Source: HGM04593 sp045588345 (GTDB lineage Bacteria > Bacteroidota > Bacteroidia > Bacteroidales > Bacteroidaceae). Taken from it: 64,000 nt of DNA. The notes beneath the pieces are model-generated. The model was given only the letters and a program-made list of their open reading frames with translations, made no database searches and was not told the origin of the DNA. The DNA is taken from contig JAZNDZ010000115.1 in NCBI GenBank assembly GCA_045588345.1, positions 1 through 64,000 of the forward strand, given 5' to 3'. Positions 53,199-60,447 of the stretch are shown here, one piece after another. The first letter of the stretch is position 1. Every line of letters begins with the position of its first letter. Both the position numbers and the translations under genes were made by a program.

Positions 53199-53281
53199 CG
53201 AAGTAAAGCCGGGATTGCTCTGTTTTTGTATGAATTGTTCCATTAATGGGCAAATCCGGGAATAATATAAAGATTATTGCT

Positions 53282-55786
53282 ATGAATAATTTCTTTTCCC
53301 GTTATGCATTATTGTGTATAGCGACTCTTTTGTTGTTTGTGGTGTCTGTCTCCTGCAGTGGCAGTGATGGTGACGGTGACAGTGCCGATTATGTATCGGT
53401 AACACCACATAGTGAAGTATATCTTGAGCCCGATGCCTCGGCAACCACTCTTTATGTTGAGAGCAGCGGAAATTGGACTGTAAGCGGCATCCCGGCCTGG
53501 TTAAAGGTTATTCCCGCCTCAGGCAAGAGCGGAGACAAACTCGTTATAGAAGTTGAGGACAATGCCTCGATAGACGAGCGTTATACAGTGTTGACCGTTA
53601 CCTGCGGAACCGCGACAGCCACTATTAAGGTAACACAGTATGGGCACATTGAAAGTGATTATGTTAATCTTGGCTTTGACAAGCCGGGTGTTTCGTATGA
53701 ATACTCTGAATCAACAGGTAATATTTCAGTTACATATGATGGAACAAAAGTTCCCGAAATAGCTGTAGGTTCAGCCATTGTCCTTCCTGCCGAATACGGT
53801 TACGACATACGCGTTGTCGAGAGTTGTTCAACAAATGGCAATAATGTTACAGTTGTAACTACCGAGGGTAACATGTGCAACCTTTTCAGGAATATTGACT
53901 TTACTCTTGCCACAAACCCTGCTGCCACCCGCAGTACAGCCGGCGAACGTATCTTTACCCCTGTCTCATACGGTTACCGCGATGAACAGGGTGTCTATCA
54001 TGAGTTGTATAATGCAGAGACCCGCGCCAGCTACACAAGCAGCACGAACTTATGGAGTTTTACCCAGGACTTCAATGGCGAGTCAATATATAGCGGTGCC
54101 GCAGGCTCCCTTTATTGGGAAAAATGTGAGTTCAATGCCGGGCTAAACGGTACATTTACGTTTGATTTCGGTGAGAAGAAAATTGACCAGCTGCGTAGCA
54201 TCGGTGATTTGAAACAATTTGGTTATACAATTACGGGAAACGTTAGTGCTGATATGTTATTGCACTACAATTGTGAGGCAGCATTTAATGTAGGAGATGA
54301 TAGGCTCATAAAAGAGAATATAGTCAGGTCCAAAGAAATTTTGTTCAGAGTAGGTTATGTGCCGGTATTGATAACAATAAGTACACATTTGGGCAAGTCG
54401 CATTCTTTTGAGGCTAAAGGTGCAGTAGATGTGACAGCGGGTGTAAAATGCAGCAATGAGGTGAGCGTCGGGCTTCTATGGCAGCAGGGTAGTGGTGTGA
54501 CGGGAACTACTCAAAGCTCATCGTCGGAGTTCTCTATCTATTCTCCTACATTGGAAATAGAATCTTCGGTAGAGGGCAAGGTCTCCTATTATCCTCACAT
54601 AGAGGTGAAACTCTATAAGTTCTTTGGTCCATGGGTAGAGCCTCGTCCCTATTTGAGCGATGAGCTTGTTGCAGGTGCACGTGTCTCTGCCGATGGTGAT
54701 AATCATGTCGCTTGGACAGCCGAGCTCAATGGAGGCATAGATGTGCGTTACGGAATCAACCTTGAGTTCGGCAAGTGGGATAAAGATATGTGGGAGTCAG
54801 ACATACACAATCTTGCTGAAAAGAACTTCTACAAAGCCCCGGCACGCATAACAAAGTTATCACCTGCCGACGGTGAGGAAGTAAAAGAGGGTGAGGCTGT
54901 CACGGCAGAATTCCTTGTAGAATCCTATTGCCCGTTGACAGGCAAATACTATCCTTGTCCATTGGCTTTGGTAGGCTTTGAGGCCGAATGTGGTGAACTC
55001 GAATATGAGATGCTTGCCACCGATGCACAAGGCAAAGTAAAGGTAGAATGGATACCCGACCCAAAAGAAGAGAACTCTTCAAATGCAGCAACACGCGCAG
55101 CTGAACTTGTTGAACGCACCCTCACAGCCTCAATCTTGGACAGCGACGGAAAATCCATTGACGATGCAGAACTGAAGGTAAAAGTAAAAGACGACAACGC
55201 CTGCGACGATGCCAACCACGTGCATGCAGTTGACCTTGGTCTCAGTGTCAAATGGGCCTGCTGCAATGTGGGTGCAACAAAGCCCGAGGAGTATGGCGGT
55301 TACTACGCATGGGGCGAGACTGAGGAGAAGAGCGATTATCGTTGGGATACTTATAAGTGGTGCAATGGCAGTGGATATTCACTGACAAAATATTGTACAA
55401 ATAGTGACTATGGCCGTGTAGATAATAAGACTGTCCTTGACCCGGAGGATGATGTCGCTCACGTTAAATGGGGTGGCAGTTGGCGTATGCCCACGTTTGA
55501 GGAGCAGAAGGAACTCCTTGATGAATGCACATGGGAGTGGACTGAACTCAATGGCGTTAACGGTTACCATGTTACCGGCCCTAACGGCAACAGTATCTTC
55601 CTGCCTGCTGCGGGTGTCCGCCACCGTTCCGAGCTCTACCTCAGAGGCGCGTACGGCTACTACTGGTCGAGTTCGTTGTACGACTACAACAGCTACGCGT
55701 GCCACCTGAGCTTCCACGACGTATACCACGTCTGGAGCCACCACGGCCGCTTCGATGGTCTCAGTGTCCGCCCTGTTTGTGAGTAA
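53282..55786 (+). CDS. BACON ... FISUMP surface lipoprotein
   Basis: 834 residues. Lipoprotein signal ending VSVSC, so the ATG at 53282 is chosen over the one at 53246. One BACON domain (about 30-115; ESSGNWTVSGIPAWLKVIPASG), often mucin- or glycan-binding, is followed by a long beta-rich region of unknown fold (about 120-515), an Ig-like segment with acidic repeats (about 520-640) and a C-terminal FISUMP domain (about 648-834; HAVDLGLSVKWACCNVGA to SVRPVCE). The FISUMP domain matches that of the TIR protein at 17273. The last 56 codons (55616-55783) change abruptly to C-ending codons and Tyr/His/Ser/Asp-rich sequence, like a retroelement-diversified region. Monocistronic. Confidence 0.85.
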   Translation: MNNFFSRYALLCIATLLLFVVSVSCSGSDGDGDSADYVSVTPHSEVYLEPDASATTLYVESSGNWTVSGIPAWLKVIPASGKSGDKLVIEVEDNASIDERYTVLTVTCGTATATIKVTQYGHIESDYVNLGFDKPGVSYEYSESTGNISVTYDGTKVPEIAVGSAIVLPAEYGYDIRVVESCSTNGNNVTVVTTEGNMCNLFRNIDFTLATNPAATRSTAGERIFTPVSYGYRDEQGVYHELYNAETRASYTSSTNLWSFTQDFNGESIYSGAAGSLYWEKCEFNAGLNGTFTFDFGEKKIDQLRSIGDLKQFGYTITGNVSADMLLHYNCEAAFNVGDDRLIKENIVRSKEILFRVGYVPVLITISTHLGKSHSFEAKGAVDVTAGVKCSNEVSVGLLWQQGSGVTGTTQSSSSEFSIYSPTLEIESSVEGKVSYYPHIEVKLYKFFGPWVEPRPYLSDELVAGARVSADGDNHVAWTAELNGGIDVRYGINLEFGKWDKDMWESDIHNLAEKNFYKAPARITKLSPADGEEVKEGEAVTAEFLVESYCPLTGKYYPCPLALVGFEAECGELEYEMLATDAQGKVKVEWIPDPKEENSSNAATRAAELVERTLTASILDSDGKSIDDAELKVKVKDDNACDDANHVHAVDLGLSVKWACCNVGATKPEEYGGYYAWGETEEKSDYRWDTYKWCNGSGYSLTKYCTNSDYGRVDNKTVLDPEDDVAHVKWGGSWRMPTFEEQKELLDECTWEWTELNGVNGYHVTGPNGNSIFLPAAGVRHRSELYLRGAYGYYWSSSLYDYNSYACHLSFHDVYHVWSHHGRFDGLSVRPVCE
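55616..55783 (+). other. candidate variable region of a diversity-generating retroelement
   Basis: The final 56 codons of the lipoprotein gene. About two thirds end in C and GC rises well above the preceding part of the same gene. Residues are rich in Tyr, His, Ser, Asp, Asn and Arg, as expected when adenines of AAC-type template codons are randomised. The last codons (GGT CTC AGT GTC CGC CCT) would be the constant end. No template repeat or reverse transcriptase is in the window, so this is only a hypothesis. Confidence 0.4.
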
Positions 55787-55794
55787 TTTGTAAA

Positions 55795-55815
55795 AGCATG
55801 CCCTTGTGGCATGCT
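55795..55815 (+). terminator. hairpin after the FISUMP lipoprotein gene
   Basis: Perfect 8-bp stem AGCATGCC/GGCATGCT with loop CTTGT, nine bases after the stop. No good U-run follows, so it may be a weak terminator or a 3' end stabiliser. Confidence 0.5.
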
Positions 55816-55868
55816 CCCCAATTTATTAAAAGCGCACGTCACTTGTGTGCAAAATAAACAAATAAGCT

Positions 55869-55906
55869 GCTCCCCTTGCTTGTAGTCAAGGGGAGCTCCG
55901 CGGAGC
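55869..55906. repeat. tandem inverted repeats (REP-like)
   Basis: GCTCCCCTTG (55869-55878) pairs with CAAGGGGAGC (55887-55896), a perfect 10-bp stem, and the right arm runs into a 12-bp perfect palindrome GCTCCGCGGAGC (55895-55906). Non-coding, REP-like. Confidence 0.6.
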
Positions 55907-55966
55907 GGTGAGGGGCTAAAAACTATATGACACATTGTCTATAGCAAGTCTGCTGAAAATTAGCGT

Positions 55967-56106
55967 TTTGTCATTTTGACGATAGGAGACGTTTTGTTGA
56001 GGGCTTTGCCCGAAAAAATCTCTTGTGCACGTTTTTGAGATTCCTCGTCGTTTCACTCGCTCGGAACCGTAGGTCGCCGCCCGCAGGGGCTAAAGGCAAT
56101 GACAAA
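55967..56106. repeat. dispersed intergenic element, copy 1
   Basis: 140 bases bounded by 9-bp inverted ends TTTGTCATT and AATGACAAA. The last 46 bases (56061-56106, TCGGAACCGTAGGTCGCC... to AATGACAAA) are identical to copy 2 at 60348-60393; inner GAGATTCCTCGTCG is also shared with one change. No open frame. It resembles the inverted-repeat-ended non-coding elements scattered in many bacterial genomes. Confidence 0.7.
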
Positions 56107-56112
56107 ACAACG

Positions 56113-56236
56113 TTTTGTTATCGGTGAGTTCATTAGTGTAACAATGAACGAACCAATGCCCATTTGTTTTGTTATCGGTGAGTTCATTAGTGTAACAATG
56201 AACGAACCAATGCTCTTTTGTTTTGTTATCAACGAG
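56113..56236. repeat. 54-bp tandem repeat, two full units and a partial third
   Basis: Units begin at 56113, 56167 and 56221 with TTTTGTTATC. The first two share 47 identical bases; the third diverges after about 10. Each unit contains the inverted repeat GTTCATT/AATGAAC, so each can fold into a hairpin. The period is a multiple of three, giving a repeated peptide in a short frame that I do not accept as a gene. Confidence 0.75.
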
Positions 56237-56419
56237 TTTTGCAGCAACAGGTCAAACGTAGCACTCCCACCCCTCCGCCAGTAAACTGGCACCTCCCCTC
56301 AGGCAGAGGAGGAGTTTAACTTATGCCGTTTGGGTTGCGAAAAGCAAAACGAGTCAATGACAGTGCAAATATTGAATGACAATTTCGCGATGTGGTTGTA
56401 TTTATATTGAACTCACATT

Positions 56420-56458
56420 AAACAAAGGAAGCGCCCTGAGCGGGCGCCTTCTTTGTTT
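56420..56458 (-). terminator. terminator of the T9SS cargo gene
   Basis: 17-base arms AAACAAAGGAAGCGCCC (56420-56436) and GGGCGCCTTCTTTGTTT (56442-56458) pair with one mismatch and one G-U, loop of five bases, with a T-rich end on the minus strand. Lies 23 bases beyond the minus-strand stop at 56481. Confidence 0.8.
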
Positions 56459-56480
56459 ATTTACTCGTTATCAGTGGAGA

Positions 56481-58097
56481 TTACTTTACAAGTACCTTTT
56501 TACCATTTACAATGTAGATACCGGCCTTTGTAATGTTCTCTACGCGGCGGCCTGTAATGTCGTATATAACCTTTGCACCGTTCTCTATAACGATATCGTC
56601 GATTGAAGACTCACCGGCTACAACAGTCCAAGTGTATGTACCCTCACAACGCTTGTTTTTCTCATGCCACATCTTGTTGGGATAGCCCCACTCGTCAATG
56701 TAGTCTTCTGCTGCATGGTCAACGACAATCTGTGAGAGGTCGAGTGTGTATTTGCCTTCTGTTGTGATAGGTGTCGCTGCGTACTCGTAACCTGTCCATT
56801 CGGCATTTACAAGGTACTCGAGCTTGGTTCCTACATTAGACATTGAGTTATAGGTCAGTTTGTAATCCTTGTCCTCGCCTTTCAGTACGATCTCGTTTGA
56901 AACCATCTGCCAGTTCTCGTCGAATGAAAGGGTAACATCCTGGTTGAACTCGATGATAACTTTGTCAAGCTGGTTCACGACACCCTCTACCGGTGTAACA
57001 CCAAGAATCTTGAGCTCGACAATCTCGAATGTGAAGAGTGTCACGTTGATTACACGCTCTTCGTTGGCAGCGCCGTCCATTGTGAATACGCCGGCAGGAA
57101 TGTAGAATGTGTATTCGCCTTCCTCTGTCATTTCTTGACCGAATGTTACAGTGATGACATTGTCCTTGAGTGTTGCAGTACCGGCTGCTTCACCACCTCC
57201 GGGGAGGTATACCATAATACTTTCAGCACCCTCAACCAACTTCACCTCATTTACGTTCTTGAATGTGATCTCAAGGTCACCAATTTCTTTCACTCTTTCG
57301 CCATCCTTGTAGTTAGTAGAGAATGAGGGAGTTGTATCAAGAATCTGGAAACTGAAACTTCTGCTTTCGTTTATACCGCCATCTTCACTAATGAATACGC
57401 CGGGATAGACATCCAGATTGTATCTGCCAGGAGCGGTTATCGGTGCCTCAAGTTCCAGAGTTACGCTCTTCTTGTCTTCGCTGATGGTTGCCTTCTCCTT
57501 GACTTTTGTTACAGGAGTCCAATAGTTATCAACAATGTACATTCCGCTTGCCGGTATCTTTACATCAGCAATAGGTGTGCTGAATGTGAAGACAATTTTG
57601 TCAAGTTGCGTTGTAGCTTCGCTTGGTGATACACTTTCTATGGCCAACGATTTGGCGATTGTGAATGTGAATGTCTGCTCGGGGAAAACCTCGTTATCGG
57701 CACTTGTAATCACTCCTGCCGGGATTGTGTAGCTGTATGTACCGGGAGTGTTGATGTACATGTCTACCAGACTCTCTTTGCCGTCCTTTTCGTCAATCAC
57801 GGTTTTCTGCTCAAACATGAGCATCACCATGCTCTTTGACATATAAGGGTCTTCGTAAACGCGTGTAAGCTTAACGCCTTCACCGGTCTCGTTGTTCTTG
57901 ACCTCGATGCCGCCCTCGGGGAGTGCGACCGTTACGTTCTTGTTGAATCCGAGCTGGATATAGTTTACGCTAAAGACAGACGCACCGTTCTCCGGTGATG
58001 TGTACAGCAATGCAAATGCATCCTCCTCTTTGTCCTGTGCCATTGCTGTTCCAAGCACGCAGAACATTGATAATAAAAATAGTGTAAATTTTTTCAT
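56481..58097 (-). CDS. T9SS cargo, multi-Ig-like secreted protein
   Basis: 538 residues: signal peptide of about 20 residues (to AMAQ), four to five repeated beta-sandwich units, each opening with a TSPENGASV- or VSPSEATTQ-like phrase followed by LDKIVFTFSTPI/LDKVIIEFNQDV (about 30-150, 155-245, 250-350, 360-490), and a T9SS type-A tail (VIYDITGRR...GIYIVNGKKVLVK). The tail is almost the same as that of the calycin-like cargo at 34586. The repeats look like bacterial Ig-like (SbsA/Big type) domains; no catalytic motif. Likely an exported surface or adhesion protein. Single gene with its own terminator. Confidence 0.82.
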   Translation of the reverse strand: MKKFTLFLLSMFCVLGTAMAQDKEEDAFALLYTSPENGASVFSVNYIQLGFNKNVTVALPEGGIEVKNNETGEGVKLTRVYEDPYMSKSMVMLMFEQKTVIDEKDGKESLVDMYINTPGTYSYTIPAGVITSADNEVFPEQTFTFTIAKSLAIESVSPSEATTQLDKIVFTFSTPIADVKIPASGMYIVDNYWTPVTKVKEKATISEDKKSVTLELEAPITAPGRYNLDVYPGVFISEDGGINESRSFSFQILDTTPSFSTNYKDGERVKEIGDLEITFKNVNEVKLVEGAESIMVYLPGGGEAAGTATLKDNVITVTFGQEMTEEGEYTFYIPAGVFTMDGAANEERVINVTLFTFEIVELKILGVTPVEGVVNQLDKVIIEFNQDVTLSFDENWQMVSNEIVLKGEDKDYKLTYNSMSNVGTKLEYLVNAEWTGYEYAATPITTEGKYTLDLSQIVVDHAAEDYIDEWGYPNKMWHEKNKRCEGTYTWTVVAGESSIDDIVIENGAKVIYDITGRRVENITKAGIYIVNGKKVLVK

Positions 58098-58157
58098 AAA
58101 TTAAAAGTTTAGTTAATCATTCTGTTTATCTCTGTAATATTTATTCATTTCACATTG

Positions 58158-58165
58158 CGAATATA
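58158..58165 (-). promoter_or_regulatory. -7 element (TATATTCG) for the T9SS cargo gene
   Basis: TAnnTTCG variant on the minus strand, followed by C, about 60 bases before the ATG at 58097. Confidence 0.35.
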
Positions 58166-58385
58166 ACTCAAAAAAAGGTCGGTTGTTAGTTTTGTGCTGA
58201 TAAAATGTTGCTTTTTTATTATTTTTTTATTAAAAAAGATACGGTATGTGTATAAAAGTTACCTATGTAATTCATATCTGACTAATGCTGTTTACAGACA
58301 ATGGCTCTGTAGAGTGAGTGCTCCATCCTGCTTTCTTGTAAGAATTCAGCTCGATTAACAAATTTTAACCGTGAATCTTGTTGTG

Positions 58386-58433
58386 TAACGAAAAAAAGTA
58401 GTTTCTTTGCGTCAGTAACGAATAAAATTAGTT
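58386..58433 (+). promoter_or_regulatory. paired 18-bp boxes around the blaI promoter
   Basis: Two boxes, TAACGAAAAAAAGTAGTT (58386-58403) and TAACGAATAAAATTAGTT (58416-58433), agree at 16 of 18 bases and are spaced exactly 30 bases apart. Each has AAC...GTT arms. Between them lies TTTCTTTG (58402-58409), a degenerate -7 element, so the second box covers the expected start of transcription. Their position suits operators for the BlaI repressor encoded immediately downstream. Confidence 0.5.
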
Positions 58434-58442
58434 GTGTATTGT

Positions 58443-58820
58443 ATGAAACGACTTACCAATCGCGAGGAATTCATAATGAAACTCCTGTGGGAAAAGGGTC
58501 CGCTCTTTGTCAGGGAGATGTTGCCGTTCTTCGAGGAACCGCAGCCTCATTTCAATACGGTCTCTACAATTGTAAGAGGCCTTGAGGATAAGGGTTACGT
58601 GGCCCACAAGGCTTATGGCCCTACACACCAGTATATTGCCGTTGTGGGTGAGGAGGAGTATGGTTCAATGAACATCAACAATGCTGTGGGGCGTTATTTC
58701 AAGAACTCCTATCTGGCTGCGGTCTCTTCTTTGGTAAAGGAGGAGAAACTGTCGCTCGATGACCTCAAGGAACTTATCGAGATGGTGAAGAGACAGAGAG
58801 AAAAACTTCCAGAAAAGTAA
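58443..58820 (+). CDS. BlaI/MecI/CopY-family transcriptional repressor
   Basis: 125 residues. N-terminal winged helix (about 1-70: MKRLTNREEFIMKLLWEKGPLFVREML, HFNTVSTIVRGLEDKGYV) and a C-terminal helical dimerisation region. In classic systems the repressor is cut when the membrane protease BlaR1 senses a signal; the cognate BlaR1-type gene starts nine bases downstream. The frame begins at GTG 58434, but the ATG at 58443 is preferred. Paired boxes in its promoter suggest self-repression. No beta-lactamase gene is adjacent, so the regulon is probably something else. Confidence 0.92.
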   Translation: MKRLTNREEFIMKLLWEKGPLFVREMLPFFEEPQPHFNTVSTIVRGLEDKGYVAHKAYGPTHQYIAVVGEEEYGSMNINNAVGRYFKNSYLAAVSSLVKEEKLSLDDLKELIEMVKRQREKLPEK

Positions 58821-58829
58821 TCGGGTACA

Positions 58830-60173
58830 ATGGGTGCACTGCTTATATATCTTATGAAGTCATCGCTTATGCTGGCGCTCTCCGTGGTGCTCTTCATGCT
58901 TCTTATGAGGCGCGAGACATTCCACGGCATAAATCGTGTGCTCCTGCTTGCGGTGGTGCTCCTGTCGTTGTTGTTCCCGGCAGTGGAGTGGGAGGTGGAT
59001 ACCCCTATGGCACATATCATGGGCTCTGTCGAGCAGATGGTTATCTCCGCTGATGCGACTGTTGCTGTGGGGCAGCCGCTTGCTGTAGCAGTGGATGCCG
59101 GGGAACAGACCGGAATGTTGCACTACGTCATGTACATATATCTTGCAGGTGTGCTGCTGCTTGCCGTACGCCTTATATATATGTATATACAGGTGGCTTG
59201 CCTGGTGCGAAGGGGCAAACGCGAGGATGCCTCGCCCTTCACCACGCAGAGGCTGCGCCTTATGGTACACGAGGGTGAAAGCCACCCATTCAGCTGGTTC
59301 GGCATCATCTCAATCTCGCGTACCGACCTTGCCGAGGCAGGCAGGGAGATAATAATGCACGAGGCGGCCCACATACGCCGCGGACACTCGTGGGACGTGC
59401 TCTTTGCCGACCTTGTGGTCATAATGCATTGGTTCAACCCATTGGCATGGGTGATGAAGGATATGCTCAAGGATATTCACGAATATGAAGCTGATAGTGC
59501 CGTGTTGGCTGCCGGCGTCGACGCAGTTGACTATCAGTTGCTTATTATAAAGAAGGCTGTTGGCGCAAGGCTCTACTCTATTGCCAACTGCTTCAATCAC
59601 AGTATAACTAAAAAACGTGTAATTATGATGTGTAAAGAAAAATCAAGTGTGTGGCACATTGCAAAGGCTTTGTATGTTGTGCCGTTGGCGGTTCTTGCCG
59701 CTTGTACGTTCTCTTCACCCAAAAGTGAGGAACCTGATGTAAAGGCCGCAGAGAAGGAGGTTGCCGAAGTCAAGATAACGAGGGTGGCGGGCAATGAGAT
59801 ACCTGAAGTTAACGTGACGTCATTTCTTAAGGAACAGCCACAGGCTGATACCTCTCCGGTTTATGAGGTGTGTGACCAACAGCCCGAATTCCACGGAGGT
59901 ATGAATGCCCTGATGAGACATCTGAGCGCAAATATCGTTTATCCCAAAGAGAGTATGGATGCCAATGAGCAGGGTCGGGTGTTAGTAGCGTTTGTAGTGG
60001 AGAAGGACGGTTCTATCAGCGATGTCAAGATTGCAAAGTCCTCGGGCTTTGACCGCCTTGATGCCGAGGCAGTGCGTGTAGTAAGGGAGATGCCGGCTTG
60101 GGCGCCGGGCAAGCACGAAGGCGAGGTTGTGCGTGCCAGGTTTGTCCTGCCTGTGTATTTCAGGTTGAAATAG
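58830..60173 (+). CDS. BlaR1-type M56 metallopeptidase with C-terminal TonB domain
   Basis: 447 residues. Membrane helices at about 5-26, 34-53, 100-121 and 280-296; cytoplasmic M56 protease domain with HEAAH (177-181) and the third ligand in HEYEADS; then, after the last helix, a periplasmic linker and a TonB C-terminal domain (about 360-447; YPKESMDANEQGRVLVAFVVEKDGSI to RARFVLPVYFRL). BlaR1 itself has a penicillin-binding sensor at this place; here a TonB-type domain replaces it, a Bacteroidota architecture. It presumably signals to the BlaI-type repressor and may touch an outer-membrane barrel such as the next gene product. Confidence 0.9.
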   Translation: MGALLIYLMKSSLMLALSVVLFMLLMRRETFHGINRVLLLAVVLLSLLFPAVEWEVDTPMAHIMGSVEQMVISADATVAVGQPLAVAVDAGEQTGMLHYVMYIYLAGVLLLAVRLIYMYIQVACLVRRGKREDASPFTTQRLRLMVHEGESHPFSWFGIISISRTDLAEAGREIIMHEAAHIRRGHSWDVLFADLVVIMHWFNPLAWVMKDMLKDIHEYEADSAVLAAGVDAVDYQLLIIKKAVGARLYSIANCFNHSITKKRVIMMCKEKSSVWHIAKALYVVPLAVLAACTFSSPKSEEPDVKAAEKEVAEVKITRVAGNEIPEVNVTSFLKEQPQADTSPVYEVCDQQPEFHGGMNALMRHLSANIVYPKESMDANEQGRVLVAFVVEKDGSISDVKIAKSSGFDRLDAEAVRVVREMPAWAPGKHEGEVVRARFVLPVYFRLK

Positions 60174-60269
60174 ACAAGGAATATACCCCGTTGATAAACA
60201 GTATCTTTTCATTCATCCCATGTAAATTATGGTGAATTAGATATAACAATTTATACTAATTTTAGTGTA

Positions 60270-60393
60270 TTTGTCATTTCGACGATTGAAATGAGGAGAA
60301 ATCTCTTATTTCGCGTTATTTTTGAGATCCCTCGTCGCTACGCTCTGTCGGAACCGTAGGTCGCCGCCCGCAGGGGCTAAAGGCAATGACAAA
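60270..60393. repeat. dispersed intergenic element, copy 2
   Basis: 124 bases bounded by TTTGTCATT (60270-60278) and AATGACAAA (60385-60393). Bases 60348-60393 are identical to the end of copy 1 (56061-56106). Inner part GAGATCCCTCGTCG matches GAGATTCCTCGTCG of copy 1 with one change. Non-coding; between blaR1 and the outer-membrane barrel gene. Confidence 0.7.
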
Positions 60394-60447
60394 TCCGCGA
60401 TTATGTTGAACTTATATCGAATTCACGTACAGACACCGACATAATCT

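Larger units (their letters stand above)
52956..53281. other. 326-base gap: terminator, promoter, otherwise featureless
   Basis: It holds the terminator of the upstream gene (52975-53005) and the -7 element of the next one (53191-53198). The middle, about 53010-53180, shows no gene, repeat or clear secondary structure to me. Confidence 0.6.
55787..56480. other. 694-base repeat-rich gap without a gene
   Basis: Between the stop of the FISUMP lipoprotein and the stop of the minus-strand cargo. In order: hairpin 55795-55815; inverted repeats 55869-55906; dispersed element 55967-56106; 54-bp tandem repeat from 56113; a pyrimidine/purine-rich stretch around 56266-56316 with CCCCTCCGCC and CCTCCCCTC blocks typical of repetitive intergenic DNA; and the terminator at 56420-56458. 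Short open frames here follow the repeats and lack a credible start. Confidence 0.65.
58098..58442. other. 345-base divergent gap with two promoters
   Basis: It separates the minus-strand T9SS cargo gene from blaI. It holds a -7 element for each direction and the paired boxes before blaI. The middle (about 58170-58380) is A/T-rich and shows no gene or repeat. Confidence 0.6.

Noticed and set aside
56113..56236. CRISPR array
   Set aside because: The units are contiguous with no variable spacers, only two full copies exist and no cas gene is present.
56099..56284. 61-codon open frame across the 54-bp tandem repeat
   Set aside because: It exists because the repeat length is a multiple of three; there is no leader, signal or family match, and the opposite strand has a similar frame.
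55787..56480. Reverse transcriptase or template repeat for the candidate variable region
   Set aside because: I looked downstream and elsewhere in the window; no reverse-transcriptase-like protein or second copy of the 3' end was found.
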